A stretch of 64,000 nucleotides of DNA from Acidobacteriota bacterium (lineage in GTDB: Bacteria > Acidobacteriota > Thermoanaerobaculia > Gp7-AA8), in assembly GCA_021781455.1 (NCBI GenBank), contig JAJXWV010000084.1, forward strand, positions 1 through 64,000, read 5' to 3'. The first letter of the stretch is position 1; each line of letters starts with the position of its first letter. The notes beneath the pieces are model-generated. The model made no database searches. It saw nothing but the letters and a program-made list of their open reading frames with translations, and was not told the origin of the DNA. Positions 39,487-47,924 of this stretch are shown here, one piece after another. A program made the position numbers and the translations under genes.

Positions 39487-39640
39487 ATGCCCTCCAGAGA
39501 CTGTGTCCTGAGCTAAGAGTGCGTCTTTCTGGGGCGAACTTCAATTCGCTTGGGGCGGTCTGACCATCAGGCACCCATTGCTCCTTCGCGAAGTCCCGAA
39601 ACATGTTGGGCCGTCGCGAAACCGCCGCTCGGGAGTCCAT

Positions 39641-39961
39641 TCACGCGGTTGTCAGCCTGAGGCTTACGACGTGAATCTCAGTCGCGAACCGCCTCTCGCC
39701 ATTCTTCTCGTAGCCGTGGATGAGGAGTGATCCCTCGATTTGGACTTCGTCTCCGGTTCTCAGCTGCGCGCAGACGTCGAGAAGATTGTCCGAGGCAACG
39801 ATCCTGTGGAAGTCGACGACCGGTTTCTCTTCACCTTCGGATGTCGTATCGCGTTCGGTCGCGAGAGGGAAAGTCACGTAGGGCTTGCCGCTCCTCGATC
39901 TGAACGACTCCGGGGTTGCCGCAACTTTTCCGGTGAGGATCGCGTGCGCGGAGGAGTGCAT
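39641..39961 (-). CDS. ssb: Single-stranded DNA-binding protein
   Basis: A 106-residue OB-fold protein starting at ATG 39961. The pattern AILTGKVAATPESFRSRSGK, then YVTFPLATE, DFHRIVASDNLLDVCAQL and GDEVQIEGSLLIHGY is that of bacterial SSB/PriB. The acidic C-terminal tail used to recruit partners is missing, so it is a truncated, element-type SSB. It likely protects single-stranded DNA during transfer or replication. Confidence 0.8.
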   Translation of the reverse strand: MHSSAHAILTGKVAATPESFRSRSGKPYVTFPLATERDTTSEGEEKPVVDFHRIVASDNLLDVCAQLRTGDEVQIEGSLLIHGYEKNGERRFATEIHVVSLRLTTA

Positions 39962-40332
39962 CGGACGCGTGAGGTTACTTTTAGCCACAGCGTAGCATCG
40001 CCCGACGGTTGACGACACCGGCGCGTTCGACGACGTACGAGCCTCTATTGTCGTTCTGGCAGCCGGTACGCCATGAACCGCATCGGGAAGGCGCTCAACC
40101 CTGTAAGGTGCTTCTCCGTTCATTCTGCGGTCCCCAGAGCGAGCCTGGCGACCCAGCCCACCCCACCGTTAGAACCTGGCACCTATAGGAAGATTCTCCG
40201 CTGCCCTCAACTGACCCCTTCCGCCATTCGGCGGAAGGACCAGGCACGGAGCGATATCAACTTCCCTAGCCGCCGCAGATGGGCTGAAACTCGTCTGAAC
40301 GCACGGTCTGAACGGGTCGGCTTAACGTCAGC
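39962..40332. other. Intergenic region with hairpin
   Basis: No gene is supported in these 371 bases. A perfect 9-bp stem with an ATTC loop at 40217-40238 lies after the leftward zinc-ribbon gene and could stop transcription, although no T-tract follows. The remainder should include the ssb promoter. Confidence 0.45.
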
Positions 40333-40515
40333 TCAGCGGCGGCCAAGGTCGTGGAGGCACCGCACGCAGTAGAAGCTTTCCCGCTCGCCGTTCCTGCCGT
40401 GCTTGGAGCATGTCGCGCGCCTGCACCGGGAGCAGTCTGCGTATGCCGGCGCATGGCTGTCGGGCTGCTTCGGGTCGTTATGGACGCAGATGTAGCAGAC
40501 CTGGATCGGCATCAT
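40333..40515 (-). CDS. Small zinc-ribbon protein
   Basis: A 60-residue protein with three metal-binding pairs (CYIC, CSRCRRATC with a following His, and CVRC). Its ATG overlaps the stop of the replication-relaxation gene (ATGA), so the two are co-translated. It could bind DNA or protein; nothing more specific is visible. Confidence 0.65.
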   Translation of the reverse strand: MMPIQVCYICVHNDPKQPDSHAPAYADCSRCRRATCSKHGRNGERESFYCVRCLHDLGRR

Positions 40516-41417
40516 TTCGCTCCTCGGTCGGTCGCCGAAAAGTCTTTCTGAAAGACCTGCCGGGCCAGCGCGGCGAGCCCCGGCCGGCCGGGATCTTTTG
40601 GCAGCTCAGCGACCACGACGGCGGCGCGAAGATTCAGATGCGTAAGCGCTTTCTCGATCGCCAGGACTCGGCGCGCCCCGATCGTGAGGAAGAGAATCGT
40701 CGCCGGGGCGTCGGCGGCGAGCGCCGCGAGCGTCGTATCGAGGGCCTGGAGTTTCTCGACAACGATTCGGAGCCGCTCGGTGGCGCGATCGACCTCAATG
40801 GCGACGAGCGGTGCCCCGGGGCGCTTCGGCACGGCGAGGAGATCGGGGATGCTGACCCCGGCCTTCGTGCCGAGGGTTCGCCGGGCGTGCCAGCACGGGA
40901 GCGCGTCGATCGCCGGCGCGAAGATGCGGTAGAGGACCAGCAGATCGACGATCCAGAGCGCGTGCGCGACGTCTTTGTCTGCCGTAGGGCGCGCGGCGAC
41001 GTAGATCTGCGATTCCGGAGCGAGGTCGTGCTCACGGATGTAGTCGGCGCCGGCCACTGTGAGGCGCAGCCGGTTGATGCCGACCTTTCGCCACCGATAG
41101 ATCGTGATGAGCCCGAGGCCGGCGAGCCGCCGAACGCAGCGCGAGAGGGCGACTTCTGACTTCCCCGCAAAGAAGAGCGCGTGAAGGTGGTACTGCGCGA
41201 CCTCGCGTGCCAGTGCGATGAAGACAAGCACGAGGTGATCGCGCGCTGAAAGCGCAGCCCGCGCCCGCGGATCACTGGAGGTACGGGAGATCTTGGGCCG
41301 CTGCGTTGTTCCGGGTGTCGTCTCGCAGGTCGAAGGGACACTTGAATGTGCGGAGACGTTGTTCGAACGCAGCGGCGCCAAAGATGCTCTCTCGGCGTGA
41401 TCGGATCCTTCCGCCAT
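40512..41417 (-). CDS. Replication-relaxation family protein, second copy
   Basis: A 301-residue protein. After about 60 low-complexity residues comes a winged-helix half (residues 60-120: LHALFFAGKSEVALSRCVRR, then LAGLGLITIYRW) and a nuclease-like half (AHALWIVDLLVLYRIF, then SIPDLLAVPKRPGAPLVAIE, with D and E in PD-(D/E)xK-like spacing). It is distantly similar in layout to 17426-18445 but clearly diverged. It may serve the element's transfer or replication origin. Confidence 0.65.
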   Translation of the reverse strand: MAEGSDHAERASLAPLRSNNVSAHSSVPSTCETTPGTTQRPKISRTSSDPRARAALSARDHLVLVFIALAREVAQYHLHALFFAGKSEVALSRCVRRLAGLGLITIYRWRKVGINRLRLTVAGADYIREHDLAPESQIYVAARPTADKDVAHALWIVDLLVLYRIFAPAIDALPCWHARRTLGTKAGVSIPDLLAVPKRPGAPLVAIEVDRATERLRIVVEKLQALDTTLAALAADAPATILFLTIGARRVLAIEKALTHLNLRAAVVVAELPKDPGRPGLAALARQVFQKDFSATDRGAK

Positions 41418-41420
41418 GGC

Positions 41421-41978
41421 TCAGAAATGCGTTGCGAGTGTTGGCGTCGCCTGCACGAACGCCGCGAACTGCCGGAACGTCGTGCGGATCAGCGCCTCGA
41501 TCGCACCTGCGACGCGCGGGAGCTCGGGCGCGTCGACGGTTGTGGTGTACGAGCGGGATTGCTCGCTATGGATGTCGCCTGCGGGCGTGAGCCAGCGGCC
41601 ATCGACGTCGCTCCGACGCGTGATGCCGCCAGTGAGATCGAGGACCTCGCGCTCGAAGGCGTCGTAGTCTGCCTCCTGGAAGGGAACGCCGTGGTTATCG
41701 GCGAGCGGCACGAGAAAGTCGAGGCTGACCGTCTCGCGCAGGGCGGGAAGGGTTTGAGGAGTCATCTGCAGCGGGGTTACGAGCGTCGTGGCGGAAGGAC
41801 CTCCTCGACGCGAGAGACCGAGATCGAATTGAACGAGGGCGCCGCCCCGGCCGCCGGCCGCGTTCCGGTCGATCCATGCCTGCCGCCGAACGGGTCGTAG
41901 CGGCGGAGGGACGTGGGACTTTCGCGCGGTCATTGCCGGCGTCGGCAAGCCACCTTGAGCGACAGAGGAGGCAGGCAT
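41421..41978 (-). CDS. Hypothetical protein, downstream of duplicated gene
   Basis: A 185-residue protein from ATG 41978, five bases after the preceding stop. The start is supported because the same opening (MPASxxAQGGxPT) recurs behind the paralogous upstream gene at 42664. The C-terminal 110 residues form a globular domain (VSLDFLVPLADNHGVPF, then LTGGITRRSDVDGRW). An internal start at 41765 would give only that domain. No function is known. Confidence 0.6.
   Translation of the reverse strand: MPASSVAQGGLPTPAMTARKSHVPPPLRPVRRQAWIDRNAAGGRGGALVQFDLGLSRRGGPSATTLVTPLQMTPQTLPALRETVSLDFLVPLADNHGVPFQEADYDAFEREVLDLTGGITRRSDVDGRWLTPAGDIHSEQSRSYTTTVDAPELPRVAGAIEALIRTTFRQFAAFVQATPTLATHF
41954..41977. 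repeat. Inverted-repeat motif, copy A
   Basis: A plus-strand copy of CTTGAGCG followed by an AGGAGGCAGG core. It overlaps the start of the gene at 41978. With copy B (42339-42358, opposite orientation) it brackets the first paralogue. Confidence 0.6.
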
Positions 41979-41982
41979 CGGG

Positions 41983-42375
41983 TTACCTCGCAGCCGGAAG
42001 ACGCAGGTTGGTGTTGGTGTGGGTCTCGATGAGCTCTTCGACGAGCGGATGGACGCGGTCGCACAATTCTTTGGCGCGAGCACCATCCACCTCAAACTCG
42101 ATCAGGTAGTGCGGGTACGGAACAAACTCGCCGTCGTGGTACGCACCCGAAATGGCATGGTCGTGGATGCAGAACACAGCGTCGAATTCTGTTTTCGCGA
42201 TCTCGCGAATGGCGTCCCACGCGTCTAGCGGGATCGAAACAACGCCATCATTTCCGATTTGGGGAATGACCCGACTGAGAACACCAATCATGGGAGTGTG
42301 AGAGGTAACGAATACGAGAGGGTCTGCGTGCCCGAGGACCTGCCTCCTTTCGCTCAAGCCTGTTGTCTGCTTCAT
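41983..42375 (-). CDS. Duplicated hypothetical protein, paralogue 1
   Basis: A 130-residue protein from ATG 42375. It is paralogous to 42668-43075: both have an LSExRQ opening, a RVIP...GVV(T)SIP block, FDxxxxIHDHxxxGAYH, PHYLxExE and a helical C terminus. The GAYH and HDH residues could form a metal site, which is speculative. An internal ATG at 42291 is possible, but the LSExRQ similarity extends upstream of it and favours the longer form. Both copies are in the same leftward operon. Confidence 0.6.
   Translation of the reverse strand: MKQTTGLSERRQVLGHADPLVFVTSHTPMIGVLSRVIPQIGNDGVVSIPLDAWDAIREIAKTEFDAVFCIHDHAISGAYHDGEFVPYPHYLIEFEVDGARAKELCDRVHPLVEELIETHTNTNLRLPAAR
42339..42358. repeat. Inverted-repeat motif, copy B
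   Basis: A minus-strand copy of CTTGAGCGAAAGGAGGCAGG, inverted relative to copies A and C and within the 5' part of paralogue 1. Confidence 0.6.
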
Positions 42376-42493
42376 GGTGCACAGCATCGCCCGTCTCCGG
42401 TCGTGAGTGGACGAATGCGGCGGAATGCGATCGGCGGACAGGGTGGATCGGCGAGGCCGTTGTAAACAAGAAGACCAGCGACTCGACGACCCC

Positions 42494-42664
42494 CTATGAG
42501 CAGCCGAGGTCAGCACAAACATGGACGCCGTGCTGGCCCTGCCGCGCGCTTCCGTTTGTCCGCGACCGGCGCCACACGGATCGTGACGACGGCGGTACAT
42601 GGAACGTTCGCGCCCGGCGGGCCAGCGTCGGCGAACCACCTTGAGCGTAGAAAGAGGCAGGCAT
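42494..42664 (-). pseudogene. Truncated duplicate of the gene at 41421-41978
   Basis: A 56-residue frame opening MPASFYAQGGSPTLARRART, then FHVPPSSR; the gene at 41978 opens MPASSVAQGGLPTPAMTARK, then SHVPPPLR. After about 35 similar residues the frame diverges and stops at 42494. It is the remnant left by a tandem duplication of about 680 bp that copied the upstream paralogue and the start of its neighbour. Confidence 0.6.
42640..42663. repeat. Inverted-repeat motif, copy C
   Basis: A plus-strand copy (CTTGAGCGTAGAAAGAGG, then CAGGCA) overlapping the start of the truncated duplicate. It pairs with copy D around paralogue 2. Confidence 0.55.
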
Positions 42665-42667
42665 GAC

Positions 42668-43075
42668 TTAGCTCGCGATGGGAACCGGTGCTTCTGTGTG
42701 TTCGTCGATGATGGCTTTGATCAGAGGATCGATCACCAGCTGAACGAAGAACAGGGCGTCATCTTCGAGCTCCAACTCGAGGAGGTAGTGCGGCACGTCG
42801 ACATTGGGCCGACCGTGATAGGCACCAGCTTCGTGATCGTGGATCATGAGGCGACCATCGAAGTCGTTTTGGACGATCTCGATGACCTCGTCGAACGCTT
42901 CCATCGGAATCGTCGTGACGCCACGATCGGAGGTCTTTGGAATGACGCGTGTGTGGGTACCTTTAGCCATACAAGTAGCGTTAGGAACTAGGTGAAACGG
43001 TCGCGAGAGAAAAGTTGCCTGCCTCCCTTCGCTCAAGCTTGGAATCGCAGTCGTGGCCGGGTGAGTTCGGTGCAT
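42668..43075 (-). CDS. Duplicated hypothetical protein, paralogue 2
   Basis: A 135-residue protein whose ATG overlaps the transglutaminase-like gene stop (TGATG). It aligns with 41983-42375 over its whole length, including RLMIHDHEAGAYHGRPNVDV and PHYLLELELED. An internal ATG at 42970 would remove the LSEGRQ segment shared with the paralogue, so the longer form is preferred. Function unknown. Confidence 0.6.
   Translation of the reverse strand: MHRTHPATTAIPSLSEGRQATFLSRPFHLVPNATCMAKGTHTRVIPKTSDRGVTTIPMEAFDEVIEIVQNDFDGRLMIHDHEAGAYHGRPNVDVPHYLLELELEDDALFFVQLVIDPLIKAIIDEHTEAPVPIAS
43018..43037. repeat. Inverted-repeat motif, copy D
   Basis: A minus-strand copy CTTGAGCGAAGGGAGGCAGG within the 5' part of paralogue 2. 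It differs from copy B by one base. Confidence 0.6.
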
Positions 43076-43725
43076 CACCATCCCTCCCCAGCCGCACTGG
43101 CGGCGGACCGGGAACTGCCGTCGCTGAAGTACACCGGTGGGGTCGACCACGGTGTGCCAGCGCCATTTCGATACAGAAACCGTTCCGCCATGAGTGCGTC
43201 GATGTCTCCTGCAAACTCTGAATAGCAGGGGTCCGCGATCAACCAGACGAATCCGGCGGAATCCCGCTCGCCAAACTGCCTCGACGCGACGCCGGCATAA
43301 CGTCGACGCAGCCAGGCCGGTGCGCCGGCATTCGAGAGGTCACGCGACAGGCCGAAGAGGTCGTAGGTCCCAATGTAGAACTCGGTCAGCATGTGGCCCT
43401 GGGAGCCATTCACCAGGACGACCATTCGCGAGGTGATGCCAACCGCGCGGAGCATCGAGCAGAGAAGGATCGACTTCGCTTCGCAGTTGCCACCGCCGAC
43501 CTCCAGGGTCGCCGCCGGCTCCTGGACATAGTGATTCAGCCCGATCGGATCGGAGACGTACGCGAGCGCCCGCACGCAATGGAAGAGGAGCAGCGCCTGC
43601 GGCATCGTCCAAAATCCTTGCCCGGGCAGCGTGGCCACGATGCCCGCCGCGACCGGCCGCACGCTCAGGGGATCAACCGCGAGCTCGTAATCGAGGAACC
43701 CATTCGGGAGAACTGGCAAAAGCAT
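43075..43725 (-). CDS. Transglutaminase-like cysteine protease-fold protein
   Basis: A 216-residue protein starting at ATG 43725, two bases after the preceding stop. The papain/transglutaminase triad pattern is visible: Cys in GGNCEAKSILLCSMLRAVGI, His in SQGHMLTEFY and Asp in VWLIADPCY. No signal peptide is seen. In transfer operons such proteins may act on a cell-wall or protein partner. It follows a zinc-ribbon membrane protein and the VirD4-like ATPase. Confidence 0.7.
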   Translation of the reverse strand: MLLPVLPNGFLDYELAVDPLSVRPVAAGIVATLPGQGFWTMPQALLLFHCVRALAYVSDPIGLNHYVQEPAATLEVGGGNCEAKSILLCSMLRAVGITSRMVVLVNGSQGHMLTEFYIGTYDLFGLSRDLSNAGAPAWLRRRYAGVASRQFGERDSAGFVWLIADPCYSEFAGDIDALMAERFLYRNGAGTPWSTPPVYFSDGSSRSAASAAGEGW

Positions 43726-43727
43726 GG

Positions 43728-44045
43728 TCAGCGCTTCCCATCGAGCACCCGGAGCGTGCTCCCGCAACCGGTGCAAGTGACCGTCGAGGATGTCGTTCGA
43801 CAGAAGCTGCAATAGACGAGTGATCCCGCCTCGGTCGCGCCGCAGACCTGACACTTCGCGATGCGCGCGAGCTCGTTCTCGGTCTCGCAGGCAGGGCACG
43901 TGATCGTGCCGCGACGGACAGGCGCCAGACTCCGCCAAGCCGCCCTGCGGGCGAGCCACCACCGGAGCAGGAGCCACGGCGCGGCGAGCGCATAGAGAAG
44001 CGACTCCGCGATGGCTCGCGCGATGTAGGCGGTGATCTTATTCAT
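43728..44045 (-). CDS. Membrane-anchored zinc-ribbon protein
   Basis: A 105-residue protein. A hydrophobic helix (residues about 12-30, ESLLYALAAPWLLLRWWL) is followed by four CxxC knuckles (CPAC, CQVC, CSFC, CTGC), enough for two zinc sites facing the cytoplasm. The start overlaps the end of the ATPase gene by eight bases. A membrane adaptor for the ATPase is plausible. Confidence 0.7.
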   Translation of the reverse strand: MNKITAYIARAIAESLLYALAAPWLLLRWWLARRAAWRSLAPVRRGTITCPACETENELARIAKCQVCGATEAGSLVYCSFCRTTSSTVTCTGCGSTLRVLDGKR

Positions 44046-45663
44046 CGTCGTCTGGCTCCTCGCCCAGGCCGAGGGCAGAGCGAAGGTCGCGAACACTGCC
44101 CGGCGGCCGGCTGGTGGATGGCGACGAGGCGCGTACCTCCCGTGACAGGCTGGCTTCGTAGTCGTCGAGCAGCGCCGCGGCCCGACTGACCTCGATCGTG
44201 GAGGTCGGCGTGATCTCGCGGTGGAAGATGTCGTCTAACTCCTCTACCGGGATGCCGGCGATGCGCTCGGGGCGTTCGAGGTCGAGCGTGCGCACACGAA
44301 GCGCCGGTTGGCCCTTCGCCCAGAAGATGGCTTCCTGTCGCGGCAACGATTCGATGTCACGAAGGAACTCGCGCTTCCGGTCTGCCTCCGATCGCCGATC
44401 CTGAGGCTCCCGCAACACGTGGGGATAGAGCAGTTCGCCGACCGACTTCGGCGATTGGAAGGCGGTCACAGTAACGGCGTTCAGGAGCATCTCGCGCATC
44501 GCGTGTTGCGGGAGCGATTCGAGCGATTGGGCGAAGAACTCGATGTTGACGTTGAGGGAGCGGAGCATCCGGAGGCCATTCAAAACGAGGTCGAGAAGGT
44601 CCGTCGCCATGGTGAGGAGGGCGACCGCTTCTTCGAGGACGATCGTCAGCGGAACGCTCGGGTCGCGGCGCGATGCGGTGAAAAGCTCGTCCGTCAGCAC
44701 CCAGTTCGCCAGCGCGTACGCGATCGATGGCGGCAGGGTGTTCGACACCCCGGCGTCGACCAGGGTGATGGGCGCGTGCTGGCGGAGCCCCAGGGAGGCA
44801 ATGACATGCGGCGGCAGCCCCAGGATGAGGCGCACGAGCGAGTAGCCGAGCTCGATTGCGACGCGGCGGATGAACGCCTCCAGCGTCTGCGGCGCAATCC
44901 GCTGCGGCAGATGCGCGAAGAAGTCGATGAGGTCTCGCGAGGTGAGCTTCTCGACGAGGCGGAGACGGAAGGACTCGTTCCGGCAGAGGAGCTCGACGAA
45001 CATCAGCACGAACGTGTGCTCCGGCACCTCGCCGATCGCGCGCAGCGTCTGCACGAGGAGGAAGTGCTGCGCTTCGGACCAGGGCGAGCGGCTGGCACGG
45101 ACGAGCAGATCGGCCTTGATCCGCGCCTGGTACTCGACGGAGATGTCGCTCATGATCGCGAAGGCCGGACGCAGGGTGATGCGTGAGCGCGACCAGCCGA
45201 CGAAGTGCACACTCTCCCGGAGCACTTCGCGGACCGCCGCATTGCCGCGGAGAAACATCAGAGCGATGAAGAGCTTCAGCAGTTGGGCGGTCTCACTCTT
45301 CACGTCGACAACCGTCGTCTCGAAGCCGAGGACGTGCGAACCCTGTTCCGCAATCCGCCGGCAGGCGCGAATGAGGATGCGATAGAACTGCAGCGCCTTG
45401 AACCATGACTTCCCGAATCCGCTTGCGCCAAGAATGAGCGCATGTCGAAAGATCGTCGCGAGATCGACACCGACCACGCGGTCCCCTGCTGTCCGAAACA
45501 GCGATATCGGACATGTCCCTGCCAGCGCCACGAGGATGCTCGCAAGGTTGGGCGCAGCTCCGACGGCGCGCATGAGTCGACGTGCTTCGTTTTCGATTGC
45601 ACTCCGTGCGTCGATCGTCTTTCGCGCGTCGAGGAGACGCTGCTGTTCGCGCGCGCGGCTCAC
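44038..45663 (-). CDS. Second VirD4/HerA-like ATPase
   Basis: A 541-residue protein with Walker A GASGFGKS (79-86), a following VVDVKSETAQLLKLF strand and a Walker B-like IVLEEAVALL in which Glu-Glu replaces the usual Asp-Glu. A late NIEFFAQSLESLP segment fits the sensor region of TraD/HerA-type pumps. It lacks obvious membrane helices; anchoring may come from the neighbouring membrane proteins at 43728 and 45660. With the ATPase at 13874 the element has two DNA-pump-like motors, whose division of labour is unclear. Confidence 0.75.
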   Translation of the reverse strand: MSRAREQQRLLDARKTIDARSAIENEARRLMRAVGAAPNLASILVALAGTCPISLFRTAGDRVVGVDLATIFRHALILGASGFGKSWFKALQFYRILIRACRRIAEQGSHVLGFETTVVDVKSETAQLLKLFIALMFLRGNAAVREVLRESVHFVGWSRSRITLRPAFAIMSDISVEYQARIKADLLVRASRSPWSEAQHFLLVQTLRAIGEVPEHTFVLMFVELLCRNESFRLRLVEKLTSRDLIDFFAHLPQRIAPQTLEAFIRRVAIELGYSLVRLILGLPPHVIASLGLRQHAPITLVDAGVSNTLPPSIAYALANWVLTDELFTASRRDPSVPLTIVLEEAVALLTMATDLLDLVLNGLRMLRSLNVNIEFFAQSLESLPQHAMREMLLNAVTVTAFQSPKSVGELLYPHVLREPQDRRSEADRKREFLRDIESLPRQEAIFWAKGQPALRVRTLDLERPERIAGIPVEELDDIFHREITPTSTIEVSRAAALLDDYEASLSREVRASSPSTSRPPGSVRDLRSALGLGEEPDDDE

Positions 45664-46034
45664 GGCTCGCCGTCCTTCTCCCGGCCATCCTCACCACGAA
45701 GCTCATCCCGCAGCAGTGCGAGCAGATTCGGCTCGCGATCCAGCGGACGCTTCTCGCGGATTCGGGAATCCTGCTTTGCGGCTTTCAGCCGCGACCGAAG
45801 ATCGACGATGGCGTAGGCGATGATCGTCACCACGAAGATGCCGATCACGAGCGATATGGCATCACCGAAGCGCCCACCGATGGACGGAAGCGCGCCGAAG
45901 AGCACGGCGCCCACGAATGGCAAGGCGATCAACATCAGCGCGAACCGTCGAAGGGCCGCGCCACGCTGGCCCAGGCCGAGCGAGACGACGAGCAGCAACG
46001 TGCCGCACGCCAGGATCAATGGAGCGATCATCAT
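45660..46034 (-). CDS. Small integral membrane protein
   Basis: A 124-residue protein with three hydrophobic helices (PLILACGTLLLVVSLGLG, FALMLIALPFVGAVLFGAL, SLVIGIFVVTIIAYAIVDL) and a charged cytoplasmic tail of about 45 residues. It overlaps the ATPase gene start by four bases. It may anchor that ATPase. Confidence 0.65.
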   Translation of the reverse strand: MMIAPLILACGTLLLVVSLGLGQRGAALRRFALMLIALPFVGAVLFGALPSIGGRFGDAISLVIGIFVVTIIAYAIVDLRSRLKAAKQDSRIREKRPLDREPNLLALLRDELRGEDGREKDGEP

Positions 46035-46109
46035 GTCCTCCGAAGCCGCCGACCACCCCGGCAGCTTCGGACGACCGGCCGGGCTCGGGCCCGGCCGGAG
46101 AAGGAAGGG

Positions 46110-47075
46110 TTAGTCAGTTGGCATCACCGGCTGCTTCCGGGTGATCGCCGAGGCGGCCGCTGCGGCCAGAAGACGATCTCGCTGGCGCACCACGGCCGGC
46201 CACTGATCGGTGTTGCGCGGCGTCACTTTGCGCGGATCAAGGACTTCGACGCCGTTGACGGCGACGCGGCCATCAATCCGGCGGCGGCGAACCGTGTGGA
46301 GACGAATCTCCGAGTTGGGACCGATCTCGACAACGACGATGTCGTTGCCCGTTCGAATCGGCGTCGTCGGCGAGTCCAGAATTGTGTGAGCGATCAATGC
46401 CGGATCTTCGAATTCGCCCGCACGATGGTCGAGGACGCAAGCTGGGAACGGCTTCTGGCCGTTGAAGCTGATCGCGAGCGGCGGGGAGACCGGCGGCTTG
46501 TTGAGAAACAACGCCTCGTTGTTGAGGACGAGGTCCGAGCCGATGTCGTTGCGAAGGTTCGGTTCAACGGCAAGGTGGGCAGCGCGCCCACGCGTGCCGA
46601 AGATGTCTTCGGAGCTAGACGGGGTCGTGTTCACTGCGAGTGCTTTGGCCAGCTTCGAGGCCGCGTCTCTCGTCTCGACATCGTCCCTGCGGATGTTCGC
46701 ATGGATGCCGACGAGTCGATCGTCGTCCGTGCGCGCGAGCAGATGCGCTTGAATGCTCGAGAGAGTCAACCGAGCGATGGCGTCGCCAAGGGCGTCAGGG
46801 TCATCGACGTGCATCATGATGAGCGGCGCGACTTTGTCCGGAGACAGCGTGCGAATGTCCGCCTCACGGCCTGCTGCGAGGATCCCGTGGCGCCGCGCTT
46901 CCTCGGCAGCTTTCTCGGCTTTGCCGGGCTTGTTGTCGGTGATGCCGAGAAGGATCTGGAACATGGAACTGCTATTGAAGCCCTTGAGGAATTGAAGAAT
47001 CGTTCTCCACGCGCGCCCCGCACCGAAGATCTCGCACTTGAGATATTCGCGGGGGTCTAAAGGAATTGCTGTCAT
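46110..47075 (-). CDS. Hypothetical protein of the transfer-like operon
   Basis: A 321-residue protein from ATG 47075, behind AAAGGAGA. It is soluble, with no signal or membrane segment. A beta-rich C-terminal part contains NDIVVVEIGPNSEIRLHTVR and RVAVNGVEVLDPRKV. No family is recognised. It lies between membrane and lipoprotein genes, so it is probably a structural or regulatory partner. Confidence 0.6.
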   Translation of the reverse strand: MTAIPLDPREYLKCEIFGAGRAWRTILQFLKGFNSSSMFQILLGITDNKPGKAEKAAEEARRHGILAAGREADIRTLSPDKVAPLIMMHVDDPDALGDAIARLTLSSIQAHLLARTDDDRLVGIHANIRRDDVETRDAASKLAKALAVNTTPSSSEDIFGTRGRAAHLAVEPNLRNDIGSDLVLNNEALFLNKPPVSPPLAISFNGQKPFPACVLDHRAGEFEDPALIAHTILDSPTTPIRTGNDIVVVEIGPNSEIRLHTVRRRRIDGRVAVNGVEVLDPRKVTPRNTDQWPAVVRQRDRLLAAAAASAITRKQPVMPTD

Positions 47076-47108
47076 CGGGTCTCCTTTCGTGAATGCCTTC
47101 ATGAGTCG

Positions 47109-47924
47109 TTAGGCGACGTCGTCATCCGTTGGGTAGTGCGGCGGCAGACCGAGCTCTCCGCATCGCTCGTTGAACGCCAGGGTGTAGTTCGCGGTGATGA
47201 GCACCCGCTTCTCGTCGTGGTCGGCGATCTCGGCAGCGATTCCGTTGCGTAGCTCGTGGGCCTTCGTAATGCTCTTATCAAGCGCGTCGTGTTCGCGGCG
47301 GGTGTGATAGCGGCGGATCAGGCTCGGGAAGAGTGCGACGAGCTTGCGCAGCACCGGCTCTGCGAGAAACGCCGGCCCGAGTGAGGCCAGCAGCGTGATG
47401 ATGGCGAGCGCCCAATGTGCCCCGTCGGCGTCCGACTGAACATCGTCCATTCGCATGCGCGAGATCGTGACGGCGATGAGCGCCAGGGCCGCAAGGCCTG
47501 CGTACTTCCATGGATCGCGCGCCCGGCGGGAGAGACCGACCAAGGCGAAGATGCCGGCGGCTGCGGCGACGCCGAAGAAGATGTTTTCCGGCCGTGGGTA
47601 GCCGAAAGCGGTCATCAGCATCGTGCAGCCTAGGACCTCGATGGCGCCAAACAGATTCGCCTTGATGATGAGCAGTGCCGGCGGCTCGCCGATCAAGCTG
47701 ATCTCTTCGTTCTGCTGGCGAAGGCTTGCTTTGTGCTCTTCGAGCGACGACACCTGCCCGATCGCATCGGCTGCCGCGCTGTGGCGCGCATCCGTGATCG
47801 GAGACCACTCGGGCCGTTTGCCGTTCACGGCGTTGATGACGTAGACAAGGAGCCACGTACCGGCTTCTGCATGGCGTCGGGCGGTCTCCCTGATGAAATC
47901 GAGACTCTTCCTATCAAGCGTCAT
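47109..47924 (-). CDS. Integral membrane protein
   Basis: A 271-residue protein from ATG 47924, behind AGGAGGACAT. Four hydrophobic helices lie between residues about 85 and 185 (LLIIKANLFGAIEVLGCTML, NIFFGVAAAAGIFALVGL, YAGLAALALIAVTI, WALAIITLLASLGPAFLA). Charged helical ends flank them. The start overlaps the lipoprotein stop by four bases. Function unknown. Confidence 0.65.
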   Translation of the reverse strand: MTLDRKSLDFIRETARRHAEAGTWLLVYVINAVNGKRPEWSPITDARHSAAADAIGQVSSLEEHKASLRQQNEEISLIGEPPALLIIKANLFGAIEVLGCTMLMTAFGYPRPENIFFGVAAAAGIFALVGLSRRARDPWKYAGLAALALIAVTISRMRMDDVQSDADGAHWALAIITLLASLGPAFLAEPVLRKLVALFPSLIRRYHTRREHDALDKSITKAHELRNGIAAEIADHDEKRVLITANYTLAFNERCGELGLPPHYPTDDDVA

